Source: Mameliella sp. MMSF_3455
GTDB taxonomy: Bacteria; Pseudomonadota; Alphaproteobacteria; Rhodobacterales; Rhodobacteraceae
Direction of reading: 5' to 3'
NCBI RefSeq assembly: GCF_030733205.1
Contig: NZ_JASHJL010000007.1
Location: 124,001-188,000 of the forward strand
DNA length: 64,000 nt
The position numbers and the translations under genes were made by a program. Shown here piece after piece: positions 46,267 to 55,930 of the stretch. Under the pieces are notes generated by a model. It ran no database searches, had not been told where the DNA came from, and worked only from the letters and a program-made list of their open reading frames with translations. Within the stretch, counting starts at the first letter, position 1. Each line of letters starts with the position of its first letter.

Positions 46267-49200
46267 ATGGCATCTTTCCAGGCACGGGGCCGTGATCCCC
46301 TGTTCGACACCAACACCGCCGCGACGCTGGAAAAGCGCGGTCGCGAGCTGATCGGGCTGGCGCTGGTTGCGCTGGGGCTGATGGTGGCGGCCATGATCGC
46401 CTCGTACACGCCGGATGATCCGTCCTGGCTGTCGGCCACGGACGCGCCGGTGCAGAACTGGATGGGGCGGCTTGGTGCCTATGTCGCCGCGCCGCTGTTC
46501 ATGATCATCGGCCTCGGGACCTGGGCGCTGGCAGCCGTCTTCCTGGCCTGGGGGGGGCGCCTGGCCCTGCACCAGGGCAATGGCCGCGCCTTTTCCTGCC
46601 TGATCTTCTCGCCCATCTGGGTGGCGCTTTGTGCGGTCTATGCCTCGGGCCTGCACGAATCCGCCGGATGGACGCACCACTTTGGCCTTGGCGGGCTTTT
46701 TGGTGACATGATGATGGGCTCTGCTCTCAACGTGCTGCCCTTTGCCCCGGCGACGGGACTGAAGATCATGCAGCTGGGGCTGGGCGCCGGAATCCTCGCG
46801 CTGGGCGCCTTCGTGCTGGGCTTTACCCGCGAGGAGCTTAAATCGCTGGGTCGCTTCCTGCTGGTCAGCCTGGTCATGACCTACGCGACGCTGGTGCGCC
46901 TGATGGGACGGGGCGCCAGCGGCACGATGACGATGGCGCAGCGGATGCAGGCCGCCAATGCCGAACGCCGCGCCGCCCGGGCCGAGCGTCGGGCCGCCGC
47001 CGCCGAAGCCGCGCAAGAGGCCGATCTTCTCGCCACCGCCGAACCGGCGCCCGCCGCAGTGCCGCCTGCCTCGCGCGTGCTGCGTGCGGACATGGGCGTG
47101 CCGCCTTCGCCCGAGGCAGGGTTCTATGACCCGGACGAGGACATCCTCGAAGAAGCTCCTGCACCGCAGCCCGAGAAACAGGGCTTTCTGTCGCGCATGA
47201 TCCGCCGGGCGGACCCCGATCCGCTGCCGGAACCCGAGCTGGTCGAGGAGCTGATCGACCATGACGTCGACGTGCCGGGAGAGGATCGCATTCGCGCCAA
47301 GATCGCCCGTGCGGTGAAATCCCGCAGCACGGTGCTGCCGGGGCGCCAGACACCCGGCATCATGGCAGACAAGCCGTTGACCAAGGGGCGTGGCTATGGT
47401 CCGCAACCCATCGTCTTTCGCGACACGCCGCGCCAGCCTGCGCTGCCGCCCGAACCGCCGTTGACCGCGGCAGACCGCCCGTTGCCGCCCGAGCCGCGCC
47501 TCACCGCCGCCGAACCTGCGCCCGCGCCGGAAATGGCACCGGCCCCCCGGACCGCGCCCATCGCGGAAGAGGCTGCGGAACCGGCGCCGCGCGTTCTGCC
47601 GCGTATCCCGGTCGCGGAACCCGAGGTGGATGCCGAACTCTACTCGGACCTCAGCGATTTCGACGACTACGGCGCCCAGGATGACGTCGAGGACGACTAC
47701 GCGGACGAGGCCGAGGTGCTGAGCGACGACTACCAGCCGGAACCGGCCCCGCAGGCCGCGCCGCAGCAGCGAGCCGCCGTGCCGCTGCCGGAACCCAAGA
47801 AGGTGGTCCAGCAGCCGGTGCGCAAGCCCGTGCAGCCCTCAAGACGGGCCCAGGCCGAGGCCCAGCCGCAACTGCGCTTTGACGACGACAAGCCGGAATA
47901 CGAACTGCCGCCGCTTTCGCTGCTCATGTCGCCGGACAAGATCGAGCGCCATGTCCTGTCCGACGAGGCGCTGGAGGAAAACGCCCGGATGCTGGAAACC
48001 GTGCTGGACGACTATGGCATCAAGGGCGAGATCGTCAGCGTTCGCCCCGGCCCGGTTGTCACCATGTACGAACTGGAACCCGCGCCGGGCCTGAAGGCCA
48101 GCCGCGTCATCGGCCTGGCCGACGACATCGCACGGTCCATGTCGGCGCTCTCGGCCCGTGTCTCGACCGTGCCGGGCCGCAGCGTGATCGGCATCGAACT
48201 GCCCAATGACAACCGCGAGATGGTCTCGTTCCGCGAGATTCTGGCGGGCCGCGACTACGGTGACGGCAAGCACAAGCTGCCGCTGGCCTTGGGCAAGAAC
48301 ATCGGCGGCGAGCCTCTGGTGGCCAACCTTGCCAAGATGCCCCACCTGCTCATCGCGGGGACCACCGGCTCGGGCAAGTCGGTGGCGATCAACACCATGA
48401 TCCTGTCGCTGCTCTACAAGCTGTCGCCGGAAGACCTGCGGCTGGTGATGATCGACCCCAAGATGCTGGAACTCTCCGTCTATGACGGCATCCCGCACCT
48501 GCTGTCGCCCGTTGTGACCGATCCGAAAAAGGCCGTCGTCGCGCTGAAATGGGTCGTGGGCGAAATGGAGGACCGCTATCGCAAGATGTCCAAGATGGGC
48601 GTGCGGAACATCGACGGCTACAACAGCCGGGTCGAAGATGCGCTGTCCAAGGGCGAGATGTTCAGCCGCACGGTTCAGACCGGCTTCGACGATGAGACCG
48701 GCGAACCGGTGTTCGAGACCGAGGAATTCGAACCCAAGAAGATGCCCTACATCGTGGTCATCGTCGACGAGATGGCCGACCTGATGATGGTCGCGGGGAA
48801 AGAGATCGAGGCCTGCATCCAGCGTCTTGCGCAGATGGCGCGTGCTTCGGGCATCCACCTGATCATGGCCACGCAGCGCCCCTCGGTCGATGTCATCACC
48901 GGTACGATCAAGGCCAACTTCCCCACCCGGATTTCCTTCCAGGTGACGTCCAAGATCGACAGCCGCACCATCCTGGGTGAGATGGGGGCCGAGCAACTGC
49001 TGGGCATGGGCGACATGCTCTACATGGCGGGCGGGGCCAAGATCACCCGTTGCCACGGGCCGTTCGTGTCGGACGAGGAAGTCGAGGAAATCGTCAACCA
49101 CCTCAAGGCTTTCGGTCCGCCGGAATATGTCGGCGGGGTCGTTTCCGGCCCCGACGAGGAAAAGGCCGACAACATCGACGCGGTGCTGGGCCTGAACACC

Positions 49201-49413
49201 GGGGGCAATACCGGCGGCGAGGATGCGCTTTACGATCAGGCGGTGCAGATCGTCATCAAGGATCGGAAGTGTTCGACCTCCTACATCCAGCGCAAGCTGG
49301 GCATCGGCTACAACAAGGCCGCGCGCCTGGTCGAGCAGATGGAGGACGAGGGCGTCGTCAGCCCCGCCAACCATGTCGGCAAGCGCGAAATCCTGGTGCC
49401 GGAACAGGCCTGA
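46267..49413 (+). CDS. ftsK: DNA translocase FtsK
   Basis: Septum-anchored DNA pump that clears chromosome termini and activates XerCD. The 1048-aa protein has four N-terminal membrane helices (about 25-200), a long Pro/Ala/Glu-rich linker (about 210-560), the motor with Walker A GTTGSGKS (698-705) and Walker B VVIVDE (about 830-835), and a C-terminal gamma winged helix (from about 986) with [20 protein letters not shown] for KOPS recognition. It is followed by a repeat and lolA. Confidence 0.96.
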   Translation: MASFQARGRDPLFDTNTAATLEKRGRELIGLALVALGLMVAAMIASYTPDDPSWLSATDAPVQNWMGRLGAYVAAPLFMIIGLGTWALAAVFLAWGGRLALHQGNGRAFSCLIFSPIWVALCAVYASGLHESAGWTHHFGLGGLFGDMMMGSALNVLPFAPATGLKIMQLGLGAGILALGAFVLGFTREELKSLGRFLLVSLVMTYATLVRLMGRGASGTMTMAQRMQAANAERRAARAERRAAAAEAAQEADLLATAEPAPAAVPPASRVLRADMGVPPSPEAGFYDPDEDILEEAPAPQPEKQGFLSRMIRRADPDPLPEPELVEELIDHDVDVPGEDRIRAKIARAVKSRSTVLPGRQTPGIMADKPLTKGRGYGPQPIVFRDTPRQPALPPEPPLTAADRPLPPEPRLTAAEPAPAPEMAPAPRTAPIAEEAAEPAPRVLPRIPVAEPEVDAELYSDLSDFDDYGAQDDVEDDYADEAEVLSDDYQPEPAPQAAPQQRAAVPLPEPKKVVQQPVRKPVQPSRRAQAEAQPQLRFDDDKPEYELPPLSLLMSPDKIERHVLSDEALEENARMLETVLDDYGIKGEIVSVRPGPVVTMYELEPAPGLKASRVIGLADDIARSMSALSARVSTVPGRSVIGIELPNDNREMVSFREILAGRDYGDGKHKLPLALGKNIGGEPLVANLAKMPHLLIAGTTGSGKSVAINTMILSLLYKLSPEDLRLVMIDPKMLELSVYDGIPHLLSPVVTDPKKAVVALKWVVGEMEDRYRKMSKMGVRNIDGYNSRVEDALSKGEMFSRTVQTGFDDETGEPVFETEEFEPKKMPYIVVIVDEMADLMMVAGKEIEACIQRLAQMARASGIHLIMATQRPSVDVITGTIKANFPTRISFQVTSKIDSRTILGEMGAEQLLGMGDMLYMAGGAKITRCHGPFVSDEEVEEIVNHLKAFGPPEYVGGVVSGPDEEKADNIDAVLGLNTGGNTGGEDALYDQAVQIVIKDRKCSTSYIQRKLGIGYNKAARLVEQMEDEGVVSPANHVGKREILVPEQA

Positions 49414-49425
49414 GACCGGAGCATG

Positions 49426-49491
49426 GAGGGGGCGCGGCCCCCTCTGCGCCTACGGCGCATTCACCCCCGGAGTATTTTTGCAGAGAAGAAG
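49426..49491 (+). repeat. Intergenic hairpin repeat, copy B
   Basis: Two hairpins (GAGGGGGC-GCG-GCCCCCTC at 49426-49444; TGCGCC-TAC-GGCGCA at 49445-49459) followed by TTCACCCCCGGAGTATTTTT and AGAGAAGAAG. This is the fullest copy of the family and lies 12 bp after the ftsK stop, suited to transcript termination or 3'-end protection. Confidence 0.65.
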
Positions 49492-49616
49492 CAGGGGCGG
49501 CGAGGGCATTGAAGGGGCGGCTTTCCGCCCCGATATTGACCTGCAAGAGGCCTGCTATCGCATAGCGCCGCGCGCTGTGCCATGTCAGCGGGCAATCCGA
49601 GCAGGAAGGACCAAAG

Positions 49617-50210
49617 ATGCTCCGCACCCTTTTCGCCACCCTGGCGTTTGTCACCCTTGCCGCGCCGCTCTCGGCGCAACAACTCTCTCTGAACGAGATC
49701 TCGCGTTACCTGAACTCGATCACCTCGGCCACGGGCATATTCACCCAGATCAATGCCGACGGCACGATCTCGACCGGCGACATCGCGATCAAGCGTCCGG
49801 GCAAGGTGCGTTTCGACTATAACCCGCCGGAGCGGGCACTGGTCATGGCCAGTGCCGGGGCGGTCTATATCCTCGATCGCAAGCTGGGTGCCCGACCGGA
49901 CACCTATCCGCTGCGCCAGACGCCGCTGTCGATCATCCTGGCGCGCCAGGTGGATCTGAGCCGCGCCGGCATGGTGGTGGGGCATGGGTACGACGGCACG
50001 GCGACAACCGTCACCGCGCAGGATCCGGACAATCCGGATTATGGCACCATCCAGATGAAGTTCACCGGCGCACCGGTGGAATTGCGGCAGTGGATCATCA
50101 CCGACGGCAATGGCAGCCAGACCACGGTGATCCTCGGCGGGCTGGAAAAGGCCGATCTGCCCAACAGCGTCTTCTCGATCGACAAGGAACTGTCCAAGCT
50201 CAAACGCTGA
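49617..50210 (+). CDS. lolA: Outer-membrane lipoprotein carrier protein LolA
   Basis: Periplasmic chaperone that ferries lipoproteins from LolCDE to the outer membrane. A 197-aa precursor with signal peptide 1-21 (ending LSAQQ) and the half-barrel pattern seen in TGIFTQINADGTISTG, GKVRFDYNPPE and a C-terminal VFSIDKELSKLKR. Placement after ftsK is common in Rhodobacterales. Confidence 0.94.
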   Translation: MLRTLFATLAFVTLAAPLSAQQLSLNEISRYLNSITSATGIFTQINADGTISTGDIAIKRPGKVRFDYNPPERALVMASAGAVYILDRKLGARPDTYPLRQTPLSIILARQVDLSRAGMVVGHGYDGTATTVTAQDPDNPDYGTIQMKFTGAPVELRQWIITDGNGSQTTVILGGLEKADLPNSVFSIDKELSKLKR

Positions 50211-50217
50211 GCTGATC

Positions 50218-50242
50218 GTGCGGCCCCGCGCGGGGGCCGCAC
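50218..50242. terminator. GC hairpin between lolA and the lipoprotein transglycosylase
   Basis: Perfect 10-bp stem GTGCGGCCCC/GGGGCCGCAC with a 5-nt loop in the 39-bp gap between convergent stops; no U-run. Confidence 0.5.
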
Positions 50243-50249
50243 GTCCGCC

Positions 50250-50843
50250 TTACCGTGCGGCGCGGCAGTTCCGGAGTTGCCGTTCGTAGAGCACCGCGCG
50301 CTCGCCGACCTGGGTCGAGACGCGCAGCAGCCAGGACTTGGCGTTGTAGCTGCCCCGACGATAGCCTGCGCGCCCCTCGTGGTAGGCAAGGTAGTGGCGC
50401 CGCGCGTCAGACATCGGGATGCCAAGCTCCTTGCGCGACAGATCCATGTACCAGCCCATGAAATCAGTCGCGTCGCGGATGTTGTCGCGGCGCGCGCCAC
50501 GCCGGCCCACGTCGGCCAGGTATTCGTCCCAGGTGCCGTCCAGCGCCTGGCTGTAACCGAAGGCCGAGCTTTGCCGGCCGATCGGGATCACGCCCAGGCT
50601 GTACCGGAAGGGGGTTCGCGCGTCGCTGTCGAACTTGCTCTCCTGGTAGATCGTTGCCATCTGGACGTGCACTGGTACGCCCCAGCGCCGTTCGGCACTG
50701 CGGAAGGCACGATAATATCCGGGTCGCTGTTCGAGAATCGAACAGGCGTTGTCCAGGTTGCGCGGAGACGTGCCAGATCCGCCGCCACCCCCACAGGAGG
50801 CCGCCAGAAGCACGATCACCAAGGCGCGAAGGACTCTGCTCAT
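50250..50843 (-). CDS. Lipoprotein lytic transglycosylase-like protein
   Basis: A 197-aa protein with a lipoprotein signal: MSRVLRALVIVLLAASC followed by a Gly stretch. The SLT-like fold is suggested by ATIYQESKFDS (Glu as probable catalytic acid) and FGYSQALDGTWDEYL. Later motifs AYHEGRAGY are consistent with lysozyme-like transglycosylases. Start 50843 gives the shorter, canonical signal; an upstream ATG at 50882 adds a basic segment. It is probably anchored in the outer or inner membrane. Confidence 0.85.
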   Translation of the reverse strand: MSRVLRALVIVLLAASCGGGGGSGTSPRNLDNACSILEQRPGYYRAFRSAERRWGVPVHVQMATIYQESKFDSDARTPFRYSLGVIPIGRQSSAFGYSQALDGTWDEYLADVGRRGARRDNIRDATDFMGWYMDLSRKELGIPMSDARRHYLAYHEGRAGYRRGSYNAKSWLLRVSTQVGERAVLYERQLRNCRAAR

Positions 50844-51092
50844 TTGCCACTCGCCTCGCTTTGTCTTTTTATTGATGCTCATTTTAGCTGATTGCGCCGG
50901 GCGAGGGAATCACATTTCCTCACGTCCAGCGGGTGGCCGCTGTTACCAGGCATGGCGTCGGGAAACCTGTGTCCTTGCCGCATGAATTGCACTGTTGGCG
51001 TGTGTTTCACAGAGTGTTTCCCGCCAATTTGAGGCGAAAGTTGGACAAGACACTGGCGGAAACGGTATCAAGGAGGCAGGAAGAGGTTCGTT

Positions 51093-51419
51093 ATGTTGCA
51101 CAATCGCGCGAAATATCACTTGGGTCAGGTTGTCCGCCACCGCAAGCACCCCTTCCGGGGCGTGGTGTTCGATGTCGATCCCGAATTCTCCAACACCGAG
51201 GAATGGTACGAATCCATCCCCGAGGACAGCCGCCCGTCCAAGAAGCAGCCCTTCTATCATCTGTTGGCGGAAAACGATCAGAGCTTTTACGTGGCCTATG
51301 TGTCCGAACAGAACCTCGTCGCCGACTATTCCGGCGAGCCGGTGGACCATCCCGATATTCCCGATCTCTTCGGCGCCTTCGAGGATGGTTCTTACGCGCT
51401 GCATTTCCAGATGAACTGA
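51093..51419 (+). CDS. hspQ: Heat shock protein HspQ
   Basis: A 108-aa hemimethylated-DNA-binding YccV-like protein, now known as HspQ, a Lon specificity enhancer and heat-shock protein in enterobacteria. YHLGQVVRHRKHPFRGVVFDVDPEF and FYVAYVSEQNLVADYSGEPV are diagnostic. AGGAGGCAGGAAGAGG precedes the start. No strict alphaproteobacterial RpoH promoter was found in the 249-bp divergent gap, so heat induction cannot be inferred from the sequence. Confidence 0.93.
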   Translation: MLHNRAKYHLGQVVRHRKHPFRGVVFDVDPEFSNTEEWYESIPEDSRPSKKQPFYHLLAENDQSFYVAYVSEQNLVADYSGEPVDHPDIPDLFGAFEDGSYALHFQMN

Positions 51420-51444
51420 GCGGGCCGTACCGGTCCGGGCGGGA

Positions 51445-52038
51445 TCATGCCGCCCGTGCAGCCCATGCTGCCGCCTCGTCCAGCCGGTCGTCGCCCCAGA
51501 ACAATTCGGCCCCCACGACGAAAGAGGGGCTGCCAAAGATGCCCAGGGCTTCGGCCTTGTCGGTTTCAGCGGTCAGCAGCTCTGTGCCTTCCTCGCCAGC
51601 GGCCCGGGCCAGCACTGCGGCGGGGTCCTGTCCCACGGCCCGCAGGCTGTCCGACAGGTTCGGATCGCTGCCCGCCTCCTGCCCCTCTATGAACCAGCGG
51701 CGGTAGGTCTCGATCGTGTAATCCTCTCCCCAGCCCTCTGTCATGCCCAGAACCGCCACCTTGTTGGCCAGGGGCAGGTCGGGCAGCGGGTAGGGGGCGG
51801 GCACATTGATTGGCAGACCGAAGAGCTCGGCCCGCCGTTCCATGTCGCGCCACATGTAGGCTGTCTTGATCGGCTTGTCGCGAAAGGGGATGTTGTTCTG
51901 GGCCATCATGATCCGGCGCACGTCAAAGGGACGCCATGTCACCTGCAGGCCGTGATCCCGCGCATACTCTCGCATCCGCGCGACTGTCAGGTAACTGTAG
52001 GTGCTGCCGATCGAATACCAGAAATCCAGCCGGGCCAT
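51445..52038 (-). CDS. DsbA-family 2-hydroxychromene-2-carboxylate isomerase-like protein
   Basis: A 197-aa kappa-GST/DsbA-fold protein. The active site is Ser12 in FWYSIGSTYSYL, with the family's GSPSFVVGAELFWGDDRL near the C-terminus. Relatives isomerise hydroxychromene carboxylate in naphthalene breakdown using glutathione. No aromatic degradation genes are nearby, so the natural substrate is unknown. Confidence 0.87.
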   Translation of the reverse strand: MARLDFWYSIGSTYSYLTVARMREYARDHGLQVTWRPFDVRRIMMAQNNIPFRDKPIKTAYMWRDMERRAELFGLPINVPAPYPLPDLPLANKVAVLGMTEGWGEDYTIETYRRWFIEGQEAGSDPNLSDSLRAVGQDPAAVLARAAGEEGTELLTAETDKAEALGIFGSPSFVVGAELFWGDDRLDEAAAWAARAA

Positions 52039-52100
52039 GTGGGAACCTCCTGCCGCCAGGTCAGTCTAGCGGCAGGCAGGGCAGGCTGTGAAGCCCCCGG

Positions 52101-53168
52101 TCACAGCGCGGCGCGCATGACGTCCAGAAATTCCGCGATTTCGGCCTCGGTCGTGGACCAGTTACACACCAGCCGCGCAAGCGCCGGGTCATCGGCGTTA
52201 TCGGGCGGGTTGCCCCAAAGCGCATAGACCGCACCCGCCGCCTGGGCTGCCTCGTGCGCCCGCAGGGGCGCGCGAAAGAAGAGCATGTTGGCGCGGGTCG
52301 GGTTCACGATCTCGAGGCCCATCTCCCCGAGGCCCCGAGCCAGCGCTTCGCAGCGGTCGTTGGCCTGTTGCGCCAGATCGCGCCAGAGGTCGTCCTCGAG
52401 GTAGGCCAGCATTTGGGCGGCGACGTAGCGGTGCTTTGAATAGAGATGGCCCGCGCGCTTCACCCGCAGCTCGAATTCTTGCGCCCGGGTAAACCCGCTG
52501 CTGGCGGGTGCCTCGGGATCGAAGATCACAACTGCCTCGGCGTCCATCAGCCCGTTCTTGGTGCCGCCGAAAACGGCGATGTCCACGCCTGCCTTCCAGG
52601 TCATCTCGGCCGGGGTGCAGCCAAGCTTGACGCAGGCGTTGGCAAAACGCGCGCCGTCAAGGTGCACCGGCAACCCGTATTCCCGCGCCACCGCACACAG
52701 CGCCCCGACATCGGACAGCGAATATACATTCCCGCCCTCGGTCACATTGGTGATCGAGACCGGACCGCGCTGCGGGCCATGCACGCCGCGGTTGCCTTCG
52801 CCCAGGATGGCGGTCCGCAGCGCAGGCGGCGTCATCACGTCGCCACCATGCACAAGCGTCAGCTTGGCGCCGCCGGTGTAGAACTCGGGCGCGTTGCACT
52901 CATCCTCGTGGATATGCGCGTGCTCGGAACAGAAGATCGTTTGGAATGGCGCACAGAGCGTGGCCAGCGACAGCGCATTCGCAGCTGTACCGGTGGCCAC
53001 CAAGTAGACCGCCGCGCCCGGCGCATCAAACAGGTCGCGGACCCGGTCGGCCACTTCTGCCGTAACGTCGTCAGCGCCATAGCTGGCCGCCGCGCCGCTG
53101 TTCACCCGCGCCAGGACGTCAAGAACCTGCTGCGGAACAGGGCTCGCATTGTCGGATGCAAAGTTCAT
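52101..53168 (-). CDS. Low-specificity L-threonine aldolase
   Basis: PLP enzyme that cleaves L-threonine (and allo-threonine) to glycine and acetaldehyde. The 355-aa fold-type I protein has SDNASP at the N-terminus, HLDGARFANA and the PLP lysine Lys204 in VFGGTKNGLM. The ATG overlaps the stop of the YcgN-like gene (ATGA). It is the last gene of a ribF-YcgN-aldolase unit. Confidence 0.9.
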   Translation of the reverse strand: MNFASDNASPVPQQVLDVLARVNSGAAASYGADDVTAEVADRVRDLFDAPGAAVYLVATGTAANALSLATLCAPFQTIFCSEHAHIHEDECNAPEFYTGGAKLTLVHGGDVMTPPALRTAILGEGNRGVHGPQRGPVSITNVTEGGNVYSLSDVGALCAVAREYGLPVHLDGARFANACVKLGCTPAEMTWKAGVDIAVFGGTKNGLMDAEAVVIFDPEAPASSGFTRAQEFELRVKRAGHLYSKHRYVAAQMLAYLEDDLWRDLAQQANDRCEALARGLGEMGLEIVNPTRANMLFFRAPLRAHEAAQAAGAVYALWGNPPDNADDPALARLVCNWSTTEAEIAEFLDVMRAAL

Positions 53169-53635
53169 AGCGGCTCCTCGATGATATGGTCTTCCCAGTC
53201 GTCCTCATCCACTTCGAACTCGGGCACCGTGCCGCCCTGCATCGAAACACCCGCCGCGTGAACGGAGTCCGGCGTGCCCGAGATCAGCGGGTGCCAATCG
53301 TACAGGGGCTTGCCCTCGAAGAGCAGCTTGTAGGCGCAGGTCTCGGGCATCCAGTAATGGTTCTTGGCGATGTTCGCGGGCCGCAATACGATGCATTCCG
53401 GCACGAACTGGTGCCGGATCTCGTACTGGGAACACCGGCAGGTGCTGTCGTCAAACAGGCGGCAGGCGACACGGGTCAGGGCCACCTCGCCGCTGTCCTC
53501 GTCCTCGAGCTTGTTCAGGCAGCATTTGCCGCAGCCGTCGCAAAGCGCCTCCCACTCGGCGTCCGACATGTCCTGCAGGCGCTTGCGCTCCCAGAAGCGC
53601 GGCGTCAGGCCTGTGCGGGCAATCGGGTCGGTCAT
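53165..53635 (-). CDS. YcgN-family cysteine cluster protein
   Basis: A 156-aa protein of the UPF0260/YkgJ-like group with a CxxCxxCC cluster (CDGCGKCCLNKL) and further Cys in TRVACRLFDDSTCRCSQY, probably binding zinc or an Fe-S cluster. The function is not established. Start 53635 overlaps the ribF stop by 4 bp and its own stop overlaps the aldolase start, so the three genes are tightly coupled. Confidence 0.88.
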   Translation of the reverse strand: MTDPIARTGLTPRFWERKRLQDMSDAEWEALCDGCGKCCLNKLEDEDSGEVALTRVACRLFDDSTCRCSQYEIRHQFVPECIVLRPANIAKNHYWMPETCAYKLLFEGKPLYDWHPLISGTPDSVHAAGVSMQGGTVPEFEVDEDDWEDHIIEEPL

Positions 53636-54564
53636 TCGGCGGCCAGGATCTCGCGCGCCTTCAGGCAGTCCGCGTCCATCTGGGTGATCAGCGCATCCAG
53701 CCCGTCGAATTTCAACTCGGGGCGCAGGTACTCGACCAGCCCGACCGACAGCGTCGCACCGTAGAGGTCGCCTTTGAAGTCGAAGAGGTAGGTTTCGATG
53801 TTGGGCACCTCGCCGTTGAACATCGGGCGGACCCCGATGCTGGCGGCGCCGCGATAGCTGCCCTTGTGCGGGCCGTCCCTTACGTCCACCAGCACGGCAT
53901 AGACGCCAAAATGCGGCGGATGCAGCCCGTCGATGGACATGTTGGCCGTGGGATAGCCCAGAACGCGGCCGCGCTGTTCGCCGCCCACGACCTTGCCTTC
54001 GATCCGGTGCCAATGGCCGAGCAGGGCCGCGGCATCGCGCGGGCGGCCCTCGGACAGCGCGTCGCGGATCGCGGTCGAAGAGACCTGAACGCCGCCGGTT
54101 TCCAAGAGGTTCGACACCGTCACGCCAAACCCCATCTCGGCGCCAAAAGCCTGCAGGTCCGCGACATTGCCCGCGCGACCCTTGCCGAAACAGAAATCCG
54201 CGCCGACGACCACGTTGGTCAGGCCAAAACCCTTGCAGATAACGCGGTCCGCGAATTCGCGCGGGGTCAGCGAGGCAAGGGCCGTGTTGAAATTCAACTG
54301 GTACAGCCGCTCGACGCCGAGCTTTTCAAGCCGCGCGGCGCGGGTTTCGGCGCTCATCAGGCGAAAGGGCGGAGAGTCGGGGGCGAAATACTCGCGAGGA
54401 TGCGGTTCAAAGGTCATCACGCCCAAAGGTGCCCCGGGCGCCGAACGACGCGCGAGGTCGATCACCGCCTGGTGGCCCAGATGGACGCCGTCAAAGTTGC
54501 CGATGGCGGCGCTGGCGCCCTGATCTTCGGGCCGGGTGTACTGATAGTCGTGAACGATCCGCAT
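53632..54564 (-). CDS. ribF: Bifunctional riboflavin kinase/FMN adenylyltransferase
   Basis: Makes FMN and FAD from riboflavin. The N-terminal adenylyltransferase domain has GNFDGVHLGHQAV and SSTAIRDAL; the C-terminal kinase has RVLGYPTANMSID. Start 54564 (MRIVHDYQYT) gives 310 aa, typical of the family. First gene of an overlapping ribF-YcgN-aldolase unit. Confidence 0.95.
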   Translation of the reverse strand: MRIVHDYQYTRPEDQGASAAIGNFDGVHLGHQAVIDLARRSAPGAPLGVMTFEPHPREYFAPDSPPFRLMSAETRAARLEKLGVERLYQLNFNTALASLTPREFADRVICKGFGLTNVVVGADFCFGKGRAGNVADLQAFGAEMGFGVTVSNLLETGGVQVSSTAIRDALSEGRPRDAAALLGHWHRIEGKVVGGEQRGRVLGYPTANMSIDGLHPPHFGVYAVLVDVRDGPHKGSYRGAASIGVRPMFNGEVPNIETYLFDFKGDLYGATLSVGLVEYLRPELKFDGLDALITQMDADCLKAREILAAE

Positions 54565-54700
54565 GCGTTTCCCGTTACCGGCACGCGCGCCCGTGCGCAA
54601 GCATCCCCCGGAGCGAGCGTGGCGCCAATGCCCCGATTCGTGATGCCGCCCGCGCGACGGTGCGCGGGCGGCAAGATAACCTGACCGCCTGAGGGCGAGT

Positions 54701-55015
54701 TCAGCCCTTGTCGGTCACGTTTTCCTTGAAGGACTTTTCGAACGCGGCCTGTTTGTCGGCCCCGGCCTCGGTCTGGAATTTATCTTTCCATTCGGAATAG
54801 GGCATCCCGTAGTAGATTTCGCGGGCCTCTTCCTTGCCCATCTCGATGCCTTTTTCGTTCGCCGCTTCCTGGTACCAGCGGCTCAGGCAGTTGCGGCAGA
54901 AACCGGCCAGGTTCATCATGTCGATGTTCTGCACATCCTGCCGGTCTTCCATCAGGTGCTGGCGCAACCGGCGAAAGGCCGCGGCCTCGATCTCGATGCG
55001 GGTCTGATCGTCCAT
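54701..55015 (-). CDS. DUF1244 family protein
   Basis: A 104-aa protein of an alpha/gammaproteobacterial family with three helices and a conserved NLAGFCRNCLSRWYQEAA segment containing a CxxC motif, and a YYGMPYSEWKDKFQ core. Function unknown. Start ATG 55015 has GAGGAG 8 bp upstream, while the GTG at 55024 lies too close to it. It follows the N-formylglutamate amidohydrolase gene by 5 bp. Confidence 0.88.
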   Translation of the reverse strand: MDDQTRIEIEAAAFRRLRQHLMEDRQDVQNIDMMNLAGFCRNCLSRWYQEAANEKGIEMGKEEAREIYYGMPYSEWKDKFQTEAGADKQAAFEKSFKENVTDKG

Positions 55016-55020
55016 CTCTG

Positions 55021-55770
55021 TCACTCCTCTTTCTCCGTCGCGGCGGCCAGCGCCTTTTCCAGCAGCGGCGCCAAGCGCGCCGCCCAGTGTCGCTGGCCGA
55101 CCTCTTCCTCGATCAGGTCGTTGCGGACCTCGATCAGCGTGTTCAGGCGGCCTGCGCCCAGGGCGTGGCGGTCGATCGCATCGCCGGGCAGGTGGCCGGG
55201 GTAGGGCTGGTTGCGTCCCACCACCAGATCGGGCTCTGCCCCCAGCATGTCAATGAGCGGATCTGACAGGCGCGCATCCCATGCGGCATGCAGCACGCCA
55301 ACATGCCAGGGCCGGGGGGGGCGGCCATGCAGTTGCGGCGTGAAGGAATGGATCGAGACGATGGCGGCATCTTCGCGCCGCGCCACCATTTTCGCCAAAG
55401 CGGCGTCGTAGGGGCGGTAATAGGCGTTCAGGCGGCGTTCCTTTTCCTCGGCGTCCGCATGGCGGTTGCCGGGGATCACCGAACCGTCGTACAGCTTCAT
55501 CAGCAAGGTCGGGTCGTCTTCGCCCCGGTTCGGGTCGATCACGAGGCGCGAGAAATTCGACAGCACAACCGGGGCATCCAGCAACTCGCCCAGTTCCCGG
55601 GCCACACCGGCGGCACCCACGTCGTAGGCGATGTGGCGCGCCATGTCAGAAACCGGCAGGCCGAGAGAGCCGCCAAGATCCGGCGGAACGATGTTGGCGG
55701 CATGGTCACAGGTGATCAGGAACCGGCTCTGGCGGGTTTCGCCGATGATCTGGCAGGGGGAATATGTCAT
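55021..55770 (-). CDS. N-formylglutamate amidohydrolase
   Basis: A 249-aa metal-dependent amidohydrolase of the HutG-like family. LITCDHAANIVP and VSIHSFTPQ carry the conserved histidines expected for zinc. In histidine breakdown this enzyme frees glutamate from N-formylglutamate, but no other hut genes are in the window. It is divergent from pyruvate kinase, and operonic with DUF1244 by spacing. Confidence 0.87.
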   Translation of the reverse strand: MTYSPCQIIGETRQSRFLITCDHAANIVPPDLGGSLGLPVSDMARHIAYDVGAAGVARELGELLDAPVVLSNFSRLVIDPNRGEDDPTLLMKLYDGSVIPGNRHADAEEKERRLNAYYRPYDAALAKMVARREDAAIVSIHSFTPQLHGRPPRPWHVGVLHAAWDARLSDPLIDMLGAEPDLVVGRNQPYPGHLPGDAIDRHALGAGRLNTLIEVRNDLIEEEVGQRHWAARLAPLLEKALAAATEKEE

Positions 55771-55930
55771 GGTCTCGTCGTCTTTGGCCCGCTACACATA
55801 TGCCAGTTGCGCGGCAAAGGGAAATACGGGATAAAGCGGGCGCCGTTAGCGGTAACGCCGCAACTGCATTTGCCAGAGCGCACCCATGGACGCGACTGGC
55901 CGCCACAGCCGACCGGGCAGGGAGAAAGAC

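Noticed and set aside
50844-51092. Heat-shock (RpoH) promoter for hspQ
   Set aside because: CTTG occurs in the gap but no CCTATNT-like element is found at the proper 17-18 bp spacing.
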